NCBI RefSeq assembly: GCF_027943255.1
Contig: NC_072894.1
Span: 62,499,601-62,563,600, forward strand
Direction of reading: 5' to 3'
DNA length: 64,000 nt
DNA from: Anastrepha obliqua
Taxonomy: Eukaryota; Arthropoda; Insecta; Diptera; Tephritidae
In this document: positions 43,405 through 54,214 of the stretch, one piece after another
Position numbering within the stretch: position 1 is the first letter of the stretch
Layout: the number at the start of each line of letters is the position of its first letter
Translations under genes and position numbers: made by a program
The notes under the pieces: model-generated
Seen by the model: only the letters and a program-made list of their open reading frames with translations
What the model was told of the DNA's origin: nothing
The model's database searches: none

Positions 43405-44852
43405 ATGGATAACTGGGACACGCAAACAAGAATTTGGATAGTCCGCCGCTATCACGCACTGGAGTCCGTAGTTTTTGTACAGAGAGAGTACAGGCGGATG
43501 TTTGGCGGCGATCCCCCGAGCAGATGGACCATAATGAGACTGGTGAATAATTTTGCTGAGCAAGGAACAGTCGCAAGAAGGCCTTATCATCGAAACCCAC
43601 CAGTTCGGACGGAGGAAACGATCGCTGCTGTAGCTGCAGCTATACAAAGCAATCCAAGAGTTTCAACAAGAAGCTTATCTGCTCAACTTGGTGTCAGCCG
43701 ACAGTCTTTGCAAACAATAATGCACAAAGATTTAGACTTATTTCCCTACAAAATTCAAATGGTTAACAAACTGAATGCAGCAGACTTGCCGATTCGCTTG
43801 GAATTTTGCCAGAAGATCCTGCAAATGGTGGAAGAAGACCAAAACATGTTAAACTGCCTTTTCATGTCTGATGCGGCCCATTTCGATTTAAACGGCAATG
43901 TGAACAAACAAAATTGTCGAATATGGAGTACTTCTAACCCACAGATACTCCACGAGACGGAATTGCATCCTCTTCGCGTGACAGTGTGGTGTGCGGTTTC
44001 TTCACGCTGTATTGTCGGGCCTTATTTTTTTGAAGAAAATGGTCACACCGTTACGGTTACTGGAGACCGTTATTTGAAAATGCTGAAAGAATTTTTCTAT
44101 CCACAACTACGCCGAAAGAGAAAATGGTTAACAAACTGAATGCAGCAGACTTGCCGATTTACTTGGAATTTTGCCAGAAGATCCTGCAAATGGTGGAAGA
44201 AGACCAAAACATGTTAAACTGCCTTTTCATGTCTGATGCGGCCCATTTCGATTTAAACGGCAATGTGAACAAACAAAATTGTCGAATATGGAGTACTTCT
44301 AACCCACAGATACTCCACGAGACGGAATTGCATCCTCTTCGCGTGACAGTGTGGTGTGCGGTTTCTTCACGCTGTATTGTCGGGCCTTATTTTTTTGAAG
44401 AAAATGGTCACACCGTTACGGTTACTGGAGACCGTTATTTGAAAATGCTGAAAGAATTTTTCTATCCAGAACTACGCCGAAAGAGAATTCCTTTCAACTC
44501 TGTGTGGTTTCAACAAGATGGGGCAACGTCTCACATAGCCCAGACTGTTATGACAGAGTTGCGACGAAAATTTCCCAATAAACTGATTTCAAGAAACTCC
44601 GAATTTCGTTGGCCCCCCAGGTCGCCTGACCTTACTGCACCTGACTTTTTCTTGTGGGGTTTATGTAAACAAGAAGTTTATAAAACAAAGCCAACAAATT
44701 TGGATGAACTAAAACAATCCATTCGGGCAACAATTGCGGCTATTCCTGTCGCAACTCTCAAAGCAGCAATGAACAACTTTTTACTAAGATGCCGCACTTG
44801 TGTCAACGAGCATGGGGGGCATTTAAATTCAATTATTTTTAAAACTAGTTAA
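43405..44852 (+). pseudogene. Rosa-like DD41D transposase disrupted by a 365-bp tandem duplication
   Basis: It begins MDNWDTQTRIWIVRRYHALE at 43405 with helix-turn-helix motifs (EYRRMFGGDPPSRWTIMRL; SAQLGVSRQSLQTIM). The first catalytic region is FMSDAAHFDLNG. The first frame ends at 44139, when the repeat of a block starting at 43759 (MVNKLNAADLPI) shifts the frame. The second frame (44124-44852) repeats that block and completes the protein with FQQDGATSHIAQ and DLTAPDFFLWGL, 41 residues apart. The parent without the duplication would be about 360 aa, the family norm. The first motif has SDAAH where relatives have SDEAH. Confidence 0.92.
43757..44486 (+). repeat. 365-bp direct tandem duplication within the transposase gene
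   Basis: Unit 1 (about 43757-44121) and unit 2 (about 44122-44486) start at ATGGTTAACAAACTGAATGC and end at ACTACGCCGAAAGAGAA. The differences I can see are CGC versus TAC after GCCGATT, and CACAAC versus CAGAAC near the end. 365 is not a multiple of three, so the frame is lost. Confidence 0.95.
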
Positions 44853-44984
44853 GCTACATTTAATAAAATTTAATGACCTTCAACTTGAAAAAAAAATTAA
44901 TGAATTCCATACACTAAAAAAAAAGTTATTTGAGTTTCTTAATGTAGCAAAATTCAACAGCCACCCTGTACTATAGTAACTGGC

Positions 44985-46460
44985 TGTACTCAGTCACTGG
45001 GCTGCCACTTGTGGCCTCCAAGTCAATTCTGACAAAACGGAGCTGGTGCTATTTACCAGAAAATATTAACCTCCACCCTTTCGACTTCCCAAATTAAACA
45101 ACCACGTTCTCCCGCTCACATCGGAAGTTAGGTATCTTGGACTGATACTTGACGCCAAACTCCATTGGAAGCCACACATTGAAGGCCAATATAGCCTTCT
45201 ACTCCTGCAAATATATGTTCGGTAAAAAATGGGGACTCAAGCCACAAGTCGTGCTGTGGATGTGCCTGGTTTGGTGGGAAGCTCTTCGGAAAGGCTATAA
45301 TATCACTAAACTGGGGAGGGTCCAAAGGACTGCATGCCCTTTTGCACCTACTTCCCACGGTTTTTTCCGTCATTTCCGTCGCAGCTCAAAGTGCAATCAG
45401 GTTAAAGGAGGTTGGCCTCTGGAGGCAGGGATATGGTGGCATTTTCGGGCAGTTAACACCGTATTTCCCCGAACTTGGAATTGATCTCTCTATCCGCAAA
45501 TTAGAGTTCGAGGATCGTGATAGAGTCATTTTTCCAAATAGGCAGGATTGGATCGAGGGGGACTCCGCATCGAAGCTTGCACCTCTGTCTTCACTGACGG
45601 TTCCAAGATGGAATCGGGAGTCGGAGCAGGGGTTTTCTCTAAATCAGCCAATTTATCTATCTCCTTTAAACTGCCGAACACTTCTAGTGTTTTGCAAACA
45701 GAAGTCTTTGTGATCCTGCAGGCATGCAAAATGCTTAGGGAACGCGGAAGACGAGGGAGATATTAATATATTCTCCGATAGTCAAGCCACGATTAAGGCT
45801 CTGACGATGCCATGGTGCAGAACGAAATTAGTAAACTCCTGTAAAGAAAAGATCAAATCTCTTGGGTGTCCAGGTAACATTTCTCTGATCTGGGTTCCAG
45901 GACATAGGGACATAGAGGGAAATGAAATTGCTGATGAGCTTGCCAGGAAGGGGACTGAATTGGCCTCAGAGACCTCCTACCAGATGATCGGCATCCTCCT
46001 GACAGTTGTTAAAGAGGAATTGCACAAATTGTTTCTCAGGAAAGAGCGACAAGGATGGAGCTCCATTTCTTCATGGGCTGTTTCAAAAACCCTTTGGCCC
46101 CAATACGATAAACGAAGGATTCGGGAAGTCCTTTGGACTCCTCGCCATTCAATTTCCAAACTCGTAGCTGTGTTTATCGGTCACTGGACGATTAGCACAC
46201 ACGCTGAAAAGCTAGACTCTTGAGCACTTTCTATGTAAATGTCCGAGCTTAGCAGCTGGACGACTAAGTTCACTGGGTGCTCCTTTCTTCGACAGTCTGG
46301 TGCAGTGCGCCAACCTAAGTCCAATCAGTCTCCTCCATTATATCAACAGCTCTGGCTGGCTGTAGATATCTGCTTATTGGAGATCTCATAATGGTATCAA
46401 AACGGCGCTTCAGTGCTACTTGAGGAGTGCCAGGTGCTCTTCAACCATTTAACCTACATA
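44985..46460 (+). pseudogene. Non-LTR retrotransposon: RT C-terminus, RNase H and Cys/His tail
   Basis: Forward frames give VNSDKTELVLFTRKY near 45023-45065, SEVRYLGLILDAKLHWKPHI near 45125-45185, and GLKPQVVLWM near 45235. RNase H follows: FTDGSKMESGVGAGVFSKSA near 45592-45650, QTEVFVILQACKML, then ISLIWVPGHRDIEGNEIADE near 45883-45945. The Cys/His tail is HFLCKCPSLAA near 46220. At least two frame changes occur in the RNase H region. It is the best preserved retroelement fragment here, 5'-truncated next to the rosa-like element. Confidence 0.85.
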
Positions 46461-46596
46461 CCATAATAAATCAATCATATTTGTAAATTTTTCGAATATA
46501 ATGGGTCTGGAATGATGATATAAACGTGTTGTACTATATTACCAAATTCTATGGTCTTCTATGTGAGAGAAAAATTTAGTAAATTTAGTGATTTAA

Positions 46597-47113
46597 TCCT
46601 TTGGGGACGGAGCCGCTCGACGGGCGAGCGTCGCTGAGGATGAAAGGTAATGGAGAAAATAAATACGTTGAACGGTATAAAAACTAAGGCTTTATTTAAC
46701 ACAAGAAAATTTTTTTATAAAATCAAAAAAAAAAAAATTATAAACAAACTGCTATGAGTGCTAATATTCAAATGCTTGAGTGGACTCCTTATTGCACAGA
46801 TTTTACTTCCACTTGACGAAATAATGCCGTCATCTTCCGTCTTATCAGATTCAAATTAATATTCGTCAGAACTGTCACTATGTATGACTGAAATTCGTTC
46901 TGACTCTACCGTCGTCTCACATTGTAAGTTTACATTATAAGGAAGATAAGACTTCATCGCAATGGCGTGACTTTTTTACTATACCTTATCGCTCAGAATA
47001 CAGACATCGCGAGCCTTGCAGTTACGAACTAATTTGGGCAGATATATGCCGACACGCGTCCGGAACGGTAATACGGCTTGGGCGGCTATATGCCCACACT
47101 CGTCCGCAAATTG
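46597..47113 (-). mobile_element. Non-autonomous piggyBac-type element (TTAA flanks)
   Basis: TTAA at 46593-46596 and 47114-47117 flank imperfect inverted ends TCCTTTGGGGACGGAGCCGC and CAATTTGCGGACGAGTGTGG. Both ends have inner GGGC-rich stretches. On the minus strand from about 46956 an acidic N-terminus-like frame is readable (MKSYLPYNVNLQCETT, then IHSDSSDEY, stop, FESDKTEDDG), as is usual before the catalytic part of piggyBac transposases. The catalytic part is deleted. Confidence 0.65.
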
Positions 47114-47117
47114 TTAA

Positions 47118-47950
47118 AATCCTAATTCTCACTAAATGAAGAATAGAATTATGGAGCATCGTATATGGTTTGCTTATGTATTATATATATATATATGTAT
47201 TAATTTGCTTCGAAAAATCTGAATTAACTGGCTGGGTACAATCTATGAAAGTGATTAGACCGCCAAGGTCGCCCGTTTTAAGGCGTTATTATCTGTAGGT
47301 TAGATTCTGAACGCTTGTGAATAAACCAGAACATTCGGCGGTGAATTGCTGTGATAGAGCCTATATGTCATAGAAATTTTCAACAATAGTACTGACATTT
47401 GTAAATGCCCTCGGAGGACTTTTGAAAAATAAGATGTATCACTCATATACCTCTAAAATGCAGACCCACTGCTACATATATATAATATATAGGCCAATAA
47501 AGAGATACTCAATTCCTGCTCAAAGTATGTACATATTTAATTTGAATTTAAAAACGGAACCCGTACTTCTAGGACCCTCTAAACTATGTATTTACCAAAG
47601 GTAAACGTGCACCAAAAGTTATATATAAGTGAATTTATTTAAGACGTAATTAGCAGAAAGCATTTATAAAGGCTGTAATTAAGTTGCCGCTTAGTTTTGT
47701 GCTTCTGAAACCTTCTGACCTGAAAAGCGTTTTTGAGATATCCAGAAAATAACATTAACTCGTATGTGAAATTCGTATAATAATTCTTTTCGGATGAATG
47801 ACTTGCATTGACGTTTGAAATGCCTGCTATGAACTCACATATTGATATACTTCTACTCAAATATGAACGAGACGTTATCAATAAAACGGTTCGCGGATGA
47901 CATATGACAAAAATACATTTTTTTGTTTTTTGGTAGGACTGTTATAAGCT
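47118..47950. other. No recognised gene
   Basis: A (TA)n run near 47183-47200. No domain-like frames. Confidence 0.5.
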
Positions 47951-47952
47951 TA

Positions 47953-48680
47953 CATGGCAAATTTCAGCGTGATATGTCACATAGTTTGTTTTCTGTGCTA
48001 CTGTAAACAAGTCAAGCTCGAGTGTGTTCTTCGAATTTAACGATGGAAATTCAAGTTGAACAAAGAATTTGTTTGAAATTTTGTTATTCCAACAAAATTT
48101 CGGCTTCAGACGCCTTAAAAATGTTGCAGATAACCTATGGGGACTCTGCTCTATCGCGTACACGTGTTTTCCAGTGGTACAAATCGTTCAAAAAGGGCCG
48201 TACATCAACCCAAAAAACCACGCCAAAGTCGCTCAAAAATTAAGGTTATGCTGACTGTTTTTTTCGATTACGAAGGTGTGGTGCACTCGGAGTTCATTCC
48301 GCAAGGCCGATCGGTTAACGCTGAATATTATTTAGACGTTTTAAAGCGTTTGTGCAAGAACATTCGTCTTAAAAGAAAGGAATTGTGGGACAACAAGTCA
48401 TGGTTCTTGCATCACGATAATGCACCAGCTCACACATCACGTCTTGTTCGCGATTATTTGAACAAAAATAATGTTAATATCGTTCCGCAAGCACCGTATT
48501 CGCCTGATATGGCTCCATGTGACTTTTTCCTGTTTCCGAAGCTCAAGTTGCCGCTCCGTGGAAAACATTTTGAGAGAATTGAAGTCATAAAAGAGAATTC
48601 GAAGAACACACTCGAGTTTGACTTGTTTACAGTAGCACAGAAAACAAACTATGTAACATATCACGCTGAAATTTGCCATG
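47953..48680 (+). mobile_element. Mariner-like element (family M5), internally deleted, with about 86-bp inverted ends
   Basis: TA at 47951-47952 and 48681-48682. The arms 47953-48036 and 48597-48680 are inverted copies (CATGGCAAATTTCAGCGTGA; TTTGTTTTCTGTGCTACTGT; CTCGAGTGTGTTCTTCGAAT). The transposase starts at 48043 (MEIQVEQRICLKFCYSNKIS). It loses its middle near 48215 and continues in another frame with SKIKVMLTVFFDYEGVVHSE, HHDNAPAHTSRLVRDYL and YSPDMAPCDFFLFPKLK. The normal C-terminus is replaced by the inverted copy of the 5' end. The second and third Asp are present, 34 residues apart; the first is deleted. Confidence 0.85.
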
Positions 48681-48822
48681 TAAGTTCTCGTTCATATTTG
48701 AGCAGAAGATATGTGGTATGTATGAGTGTGTGCATGAATGGAAGTGTGTATTGAGCTATCGCTTGTAGTCAACTTGGCTAAGTGTCGGTAATCAAGTTCT
48801 GTGCCACATATTTTTGGTTAGG

Positions 48823-49036
48823 CAAGATGGCGCAAAATTAATCATCCTATTGGAAGATTTATAGTTTTTGCAAATGGCGTCGTACGTCAATCATATTTCA
48901 CACCTGTGAACTAGACAGCTGCAGTATACAATGGAGCGCGTAAAGGGCGAATAAATATTTCCATCACTCAAAATTATTTTTTTATTCAGCAAAAATGTTA
49001 TCAAAAGCAAAACTGGATGTTTAGTTTTGGGACACG
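48823..49036. repeat. Degenerate rosa-like MITE
   Basis: It starts AAGATGGCGCAAAATTAATC, like the ends at 11,054 and 29,429. The right side, read on the minus strand, has a decayed version (CCCAAAACTAAACATCC). The inner GGGCGAATAAATATTTCCAT and CACTCAAAATTATTTTTTTA stretch resembles the reverse complement of 11,100-11,150. Confidence 0.5.
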
Positions 49037-49112
49037 GGATACTCACGGTTCCACAATGTTTGCACACTTGTGGGAGTGGAATAAGTATGTATATATGTAT
49101 ATGTAAATATAA

Positions 49113-49721
49113 GGTCCAGGTGGTCTAGAGTTCGAAAATGTAGGGTACATTTTTTTAATTTTAATAATTTTAAAAAGGGCGCTGACGTTGACCCTTCCGA
49201 AAAATTGGACCTGGACGGTGTTGCCCATTTTGGCTCTTCTATTAATCTGAAACACAAAAATCAAAAAATTATTAATCAGTATGACTGTAGCTATGTCCCG
49301 CACTAGAATAAAAAAAATTTATAAAATGGCGCGGTTTTGAATTTGACACTCTAAAAATCGGGGTTTTTTCAGTTTTTTGATAAAACAAATATGAAATAAT
49401 TGAAATAATAATATGATTCTCGTGCGGACAATAGCCATTGATGTTATGGACAACTATTAAAATTTCAGACGATTCGGTTGAATAGTTTGTTTTTCTTTGA
49501 CAGCACCATGCCGAAAAAAGTCGTTTCGAGATAAATGATTTTAAAGTTTGTGGTACACGAGTGCGTCGACCGCTCTCTACCTAGTTAATGGGCTGTAGAA
49601 GCTATAACATTGGGAATTTCCACCTGGAAACTTCACAGTGCCTTATTAAGATACTATACCTTCGAAATATCGAAAAAACAAAAAAATCGATTTTTTCAAG
49701 TTTCTAAACCACCGGGTCCCC
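49113..49721. repeat. MITE with TTAA-type flank and GGTCC / GGACCCGG ends
   Basis: The left end GGTCCAGGTGGTCTAGAGTT and right end (minus strand) GGGGACCCGGTGGTTTAGAA form imperfect inverted repeats. The flank is TTAA at 49722-49725 and ATAA at 49109-49112. The 609-bp interior is non-coding, with an A/T-rich subterminal stretch (TCGATTTTTTCAAGTTTCTA) on the right. Confidence 0.65.
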
Positions 49722-49725
49722 TTAA

Positions 49726-50485
49726 TGGAATATTTTCTTTTTTGTATACATTTTTTGTGGTACAATGACGAATAAGTTCGCAGTGTTTTTATATTTTCTT
49801 TTATTTTATAACGTCTTGTTTGCTGTTTGGCAAAGGGTAAGTATGCACCAGTACATCTCCGTAGTTGCTTTGATTATCCTATCCGGAGCTTCCACTCCTC
49901 CTTCCAAATTAGCCCTTTCTGTTACCCCGAGACTTTTTCCGTTACGATATTTGTTTAAAAATTGGTGTCTTTTGTATCTTGTTAAAGCAATCCGTTTACT
50001 CTGGATTTACTCCTTCGACTGTTACACCAACATTAGAAAAAGAAAATATTTTCTTAAATTTTTTTAATCATGCCTTAGAAAATTTAATGCAGCGATTTAC
50101 ACTCACACTAAATGAATTTTGCAATATAGAGAGATATGTAGAAATATTGTAGAAATCGGAAAATGGTATCCAACTTCCATGCTAGACAGTGCACAAGTTA
50201 AGCAATCAAAATATGGGCATTTTCTACTAATTAATAACCAAAATGTCACGCCAGTAGGTCGTTTTTAAAATTGAACACTTCTTTAGCTTTTATATTATAA
50301 TAAACCTAATAAATTGTTCATGCGTTAACTGCTTCAGCAAAGCTGTCATCACCCACTCTGTATGACTGCTAATGACGTCTCAGTAATGATATCAAAATCA
50401 AGCTGGTGACCAAAAGATATCCATGTAGAACGCAGACTTCAGGATATTTTATTTGTATGTGCGTTGCGTGCGTTAACTCTTTATA
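49726..50485. other. No recognised gene; one hydrophobic 100-codon frame
   Basis: A plus-strand frame at 49765-50067 is hydrophobic and Phe/Leu-rich, as AT-rich random DNA can be. I see no domain or splice support. Confidence 0.45.
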
Positions 50486-50788
50486 TACTTATATTTGGCG
50501 TTTACAGCCTTTTTTTTGAATGCTCGGCCGAAGCCCACCTCCTATTTGTGGCGTTTGTCTTGATGTTGTTCCACAAATTGAAGCCACCTCCGAACGGCAG
50601 ATATTTTTTATGAGGAGATTTTTCATGGCAGAAATACACTCGGAGCTTGCCATTGTCTGTCGAGGGGCGATCGGTATTAAAAAAAAAACGTGTTATTATT
50701 TGAAGTTCGTGCACGGAGATACGAACCTACGTTCTCTCCTAATTCCGAATGGTAGTCATGCACCAGCCCATTCGGCTACGGCGGCCAC
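50486..50788 (-). repeat. tRNA-derived SINE, copy 7 (near full length)
   Basis: On the minus strand the head has the A-box-like TAGCCGAATGGGCTGGTGC and a B-box-like GGTTCGTATCTCCG. The body reads GACAATGGCAAGCTCCGAGT, GAACAACATCAAGACAAACG and CCACAAATAGGAGGTGGGCT. The tail end near 50486 has ATATAAGTATATAAAG. Confidence 0.8.
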
Positions 50789-50874
50789 ATGAATTAATAA
50801 AAAAAGGTAGAAGAATTAATTCAGCGGTGAAAATATATTAAAAAAAAAATTATGAAAAAGTTTTTATGTTTATG

Positions 50875-51090
50875 TATTGGCGATTTGCGTGAATGATGCA
50901 TACCGAATACGATGCAATCACGAGCTGTACGCCGACATGGGCGTACTAAAGCGCGTTAAAATTCAGCGGCTGCGGTGCTCTTTTCTTTCTTCAGGTAGTG
51001 GCAAACGTCCTTTGAGAGGCGGTACGCAATCGTAGGGCCATTTATAAGATGCCACAAAGTAGAGCAGAAGCATGGGCTAAGTAGGTCTAT
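50875..51090 (+). pseudogene. Non-LTR retrotransposon C-terminal fragment (clade not assigned)
   Basis: The forward strand reads NHELYADMGVLKRVKIQRLR near 50920-50980, like the segment ELY.LY.DIDI..RIKIQRLRWLGHV seen in the copy at 63.0-63.3 kb. A decayed 'GGGKRPLRGG' stretch and a Trp/Lys-rich end follow. No catalytic motif. Confidence 0.6.
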
Positions 51091-51179
51091 TGTGAATACT
51101 AAACCGGCCTGAAATCACTACTTATTACTAACTACATATACGCTTTAAAACCATACCATATTAGCACATCGGTTGATAT

Positions 51180-51440
51180 GTACTCAAAGTGCTCAAGATG
51201 AACAGCCCAATTATATGAGAGATAATACTTATTAAAAAATAAACAGCAAACTTTTTACAAACTCCCGCATGGGCGGACAGACATGGCTCATCGACTTATC
51301 TCATCTTGCCGAGCATTTTGGAATATATGTATGCACTCTATGTCTATATCTATTGCGAATTCTTCATGCACTCACATGCAGTCGTTAGGTGAACAAAATT
51401 ATAGTACCATCGGGCACAAGTGCGCGGGTATAAAAAAAAT
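51180..51440 (+). repeat. Possible dispersed fly repeat fragment
   Basis: GGGCGGACAGACATGGCTCA, ATGTCTATATCTATTGCGAA, TCGTTAGGTGAACAAAATTA and GTGCGCGGGTATA resemble the 3' half of a dispersed repeat familiar from drosophilid and tephritid genomes. Related pieces are at 34.1-34.5 and 37.5-37.7 kb. Confidence 0.45.
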
Positions 51441-52317
51441 AAATGCTATACAATTAATTCTCATACAGATTCTGATTATTCCATGCTTATGTACCTATTG
51501 ATGCATATAATAACATCCAGATTGCCTGAACATTGAATTTCCAAGCCGTTATTTCTTATTTTTACTGCTTTCGCCTCTATTCCTTGTTTTTGTTGCTCAT
51601 TTGAAGCGTTGTACTCAATTATGTGCATCATTTGCTGCAGCTGGAAATTACGAAATGTTGGCTTAGCAAAAGCTTACGGGTACAAAAACAATATGTGGAC
51701 AACAACAATGCATATCCTTTTTACACATCAAATGGATAATATCTGTATACAAACTTTTTGATATTGGAGAGGCGGGGTGGTAGTTGGGCGCATGGTTCCA
51801 CCTGACCGAAGGTAATCAGTGCATCAGAACTGAAGCAAAACTGAAAAAACGATGCGTTTGCTCCGAATTTTAATTTGCATTTCAGCTCGATGAGCCGTGT
51901 TGCAAGCAAACAGTTTAATCGTTGCACTTAAATGCTCGACAAGTGGCTGCCGTGTTGTAACATCAAGTAGAATATGTGGAATATGGTACACAAGTATAGA
52001 GATGCATGCACGAATACATACAAGAATATTTGGCAGAGTCTGAGTTCGAGGGAACGAAATGCCGGCGGAAAGGATCCAATAGCCACTCCTTTCCATTTAT
52101 TCGACAGCTTATCGTGCAAGCAATTATCTTACCTTATCCTTACACGCGTCCACAAGATCACATATGTATGTATGTTAAAGCGATGCCAAAGCCTTCTACT
52201 TTGTGTTTCGTGTGCTACATGTGCTTCTTGGCATACTCTCCATATTCAGCCCACCATTTAATGGCTACGATTATGCTAACAGCATTGTAGACTTAAAGCG
52301 CTTTAAATATGTACATA
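51441..52317. other. No recognised gene
   Basis: Several short overlapping frames occur on both strands at 51.7-52.3 kb without recognisable domains. Confidence 0.5.
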
Positions 52318-52677
52318 CAGGATTGGCCATATTAAACTGACCCATGTGATTATTAAAAAAATATGGAAAAAGAAACATTTTTTTGTGTTTCATTGTGAAA
52401 AACATTTAATTTAGTTCAAGGAGATTCGTTTACATCACTTTTTGAATATGATATCGCGCAAGTGGTCGCCCTTAGCTCGTATAGCGTAATGTGCCCGTTT
52501 TTCGGCGTTTTCCATAGTTTTGGCCAGCGTCTCGGCCGATATGGCGGCTATTTCCCGTCGGATATTGGCCTTAAGTGCGCCTAGTGTCTTTGGCTTGTTG
52601 ACGTAAACCTTAGATTTCAAATTACAGTAAAAAGTTATAGGGTTACTCAATGGGTCAGTTTAATATGGCCAACCCTG
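52318..52677 (-). mobile_element. Internally deleted derivative of rosa-like family R2 (360 bp)
   Basis: The ends are those of the complete copy at 38.8-40.2 kb (CAGGATTGGCCATATTAAAC and CAGGGTTGGCCATATTAAAC), with TA at 52316-52317 and 52678-52679. The minus strand fuses the first 10 residues of the long upstream frame (MSNPITFYCN) directly to the C-terminal 60 residues (LKSKVYVNKPKTLG to DIIFKK). The peptide from SKVYV to the end is identical to the complete copy. It has no catalytic Asp and is therefore mobilised only in trans, if at all. Confidence 0.93.
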
Positions 52678-53377
52678 TATATCTGTATGTACGAGTATTA
52701 ATGGATTCTACTACTTAGGCAACTTTAGTGTTGTTGCTGCTGAGGCTGCTAATGCTGATGAAAATGCAACTATTGTTATATCTTGGCTTTATCGCTTGTG
52801 TCATCATTTCATTCACTTTCATCAAAAATAACGAATTTTCTAAACTGATCATAAAATTATTTAACTTTTTCATCAAGAAATTACTTGGTGGGCACTTTTT
52901 GGCCATTTCAATTTTTATTCCATTCAATCTTTTCAGGTTCATAATTTTCTTCAATATGGGAGAAGATATGCCAATCTCCACATGGATTTAAAAAAAATTA
53001 AAAATCAAATTTCAAAAAACTGTAGTTTTACAATTCCAATTTTTTACTTTAAATAATGTTTACTAATATTGTTGTAACAAAAATCGACTCACTGTTGAAT
53101 TCTGCATAGGTATGGTCAATGCAAAAATTTGTATTTTTATTCAAATGCGAATTGCTTTTATATTTATTTGAGCATATTTTTCATTCAAAACATAATAAAA
53201 ACATAGTGGGGTAGTATTAATTACAAATATAAAATATCAATTTCAAATTTGAATGCACTTTCCAAAAGCATAAACAAATTATACGACCTAACGTTATAAG
53301 GAATGCAAAAATATCAAATCCAATAAAAACATTAAGAATATCACTACATAACACATTTAACTTTCATTTCTTATTAC
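52678..53377. other. No recognised gene; minus-strand open frame of 88 codons noted
   Basis: A minus-strand frame at 52715-52981 (MEIGISSPILKKIMNLKRLN) is Met/Lys/Asn-rich and has no recognised domain. The remainder is AT-rich. Confidence 0.4.
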
Positions 53378-54050
53378 CGAACAGGTCTGCGAACAGCTAG
53401 TAGTTGCTGGATGCCAAATTTGGTAAATGCGGTGGATGTGAAAGCAATTCGAAGTTCAATTCAATAGTTTTGCCATTGTTTTGATTGACTTGTGACTGAC
53501 ATGTTTTCGGTCAACAGTGAGCAAACGTCGACAACGCTTGAACAACGCTTTCTCTTAGTCAAATGTACATGTAATAAATATAAGGATTGGCTTTATATTC
53601 TTTTGATATCTTGACGATGTCAGCTAACTCACGCAATTTCACTTTTCGATCATTCAAAACCATTTTGTGAATTTTTGGATGTTTTCTGGTGTTACCGTCT
53701 CATATTGACGTCCACTGCGTTGTGCGGTGTCTCCACGACCACGTTTGAAGTCAACAAACCATCGTTTTATTGCGGCTTTTGATAGGGCGGACTCTCTATA
53801 ACAATTTTCAAACCACTGATTCGCTTGAAAGGAATTTTTCCTACCAAGAAGCAGCGAAAAATTAAAACTCGAAATTCTTTCTCATCCATTGTTTTGGTAA
53901 TGATAAAAGTAGCTCCACTCACTCAGCACAATAATTCATGAACTAATGGAATATCATGATTGTTTGTCTGTCTTTTTAAGGTTAGTACTAACTGAAAAAG
54001 AAATGGTACTGCATTAAAACTAGCGCCATCTATGTGTAAGGCCCAGGAAT
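53378..54050 (-). pseudogene. Mariner-like element (family M1), second copy, internally deleted
   Basis: The minus strand starts MDEKEFRVLIFRCFLVGK at about 53890. It continues with KRGRGDT, SGRQYETVTPENIQK and a DRKVKLRELADIVKIS-like region near 53640-53595. After a deletion, decayed CHKSIKTMAK- and PNLASS-like sequence follows near 53500-53400. The 5' end (CTAAAAATTCCTGGGCCTTA type, near 54050) resembles the end of the 5.8-kb copy. The catalytic core is mostly absent. Confidence 0.75.
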
Positions 54051-54117
54051 TTTTAGGTCACTGTTAAAATGTTCAAACCATTTGGTTTATGGCGCAAAGG
54101 ATAAAAAATAAAAAAAT

Positions 54118-54214
54118 AAATAATTGGCGCGTACACTTCTGTTAGGTGTTTGGCCGAGCTCCTCCTCCTATTTGTGGTGTGCGTCTTGGTGTTGTTCCAC
54201 AAATGGAGGGATAC
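54118..54214 (-). repeat. tRNA-derived SINE, copy 8 (3' end only)
   Basis: AATTGGCGCGTACACTTCTG, GTTTGGCCGAGCTCCTCCTC and GTTGTTCCACAAATGGAGGG cover the last about 95 bp of the family in minus orientation. Confidence 0.8.

Larger units (their letters stand above)
43291..44968 (+). mobile_element. Rosa-like DD41D element, family R3, with internal tandem duplication
   Basis: The ends CAGGGTGGCTG (43291, after TA 43289-43290) and CAGGGTGGCTGTTGAATTTT (minus strand from 44968, before TA 44969-44970) define a 1,678-bp element. This is about 365 bp longer than expected, because a 365-bp block has been tandemly duplicated inside the transposase gene. Confidence 0.93.

Noticed and set aside
49765..50067. 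100-codon hydrophobic open frame
   Set aside because: Looks like a membrane protein only because TTT/TTA-rich DNA encodes Phe and Leu; no conserved motif.
52715..52981. 88-codon minus-strand frame and an 87-codon plus-strand frame over the same DNA
   Set aside because: Both strands are open, which is typical of low-complexity sequence; Met/Lys/Asn-rich with no recognised domain.
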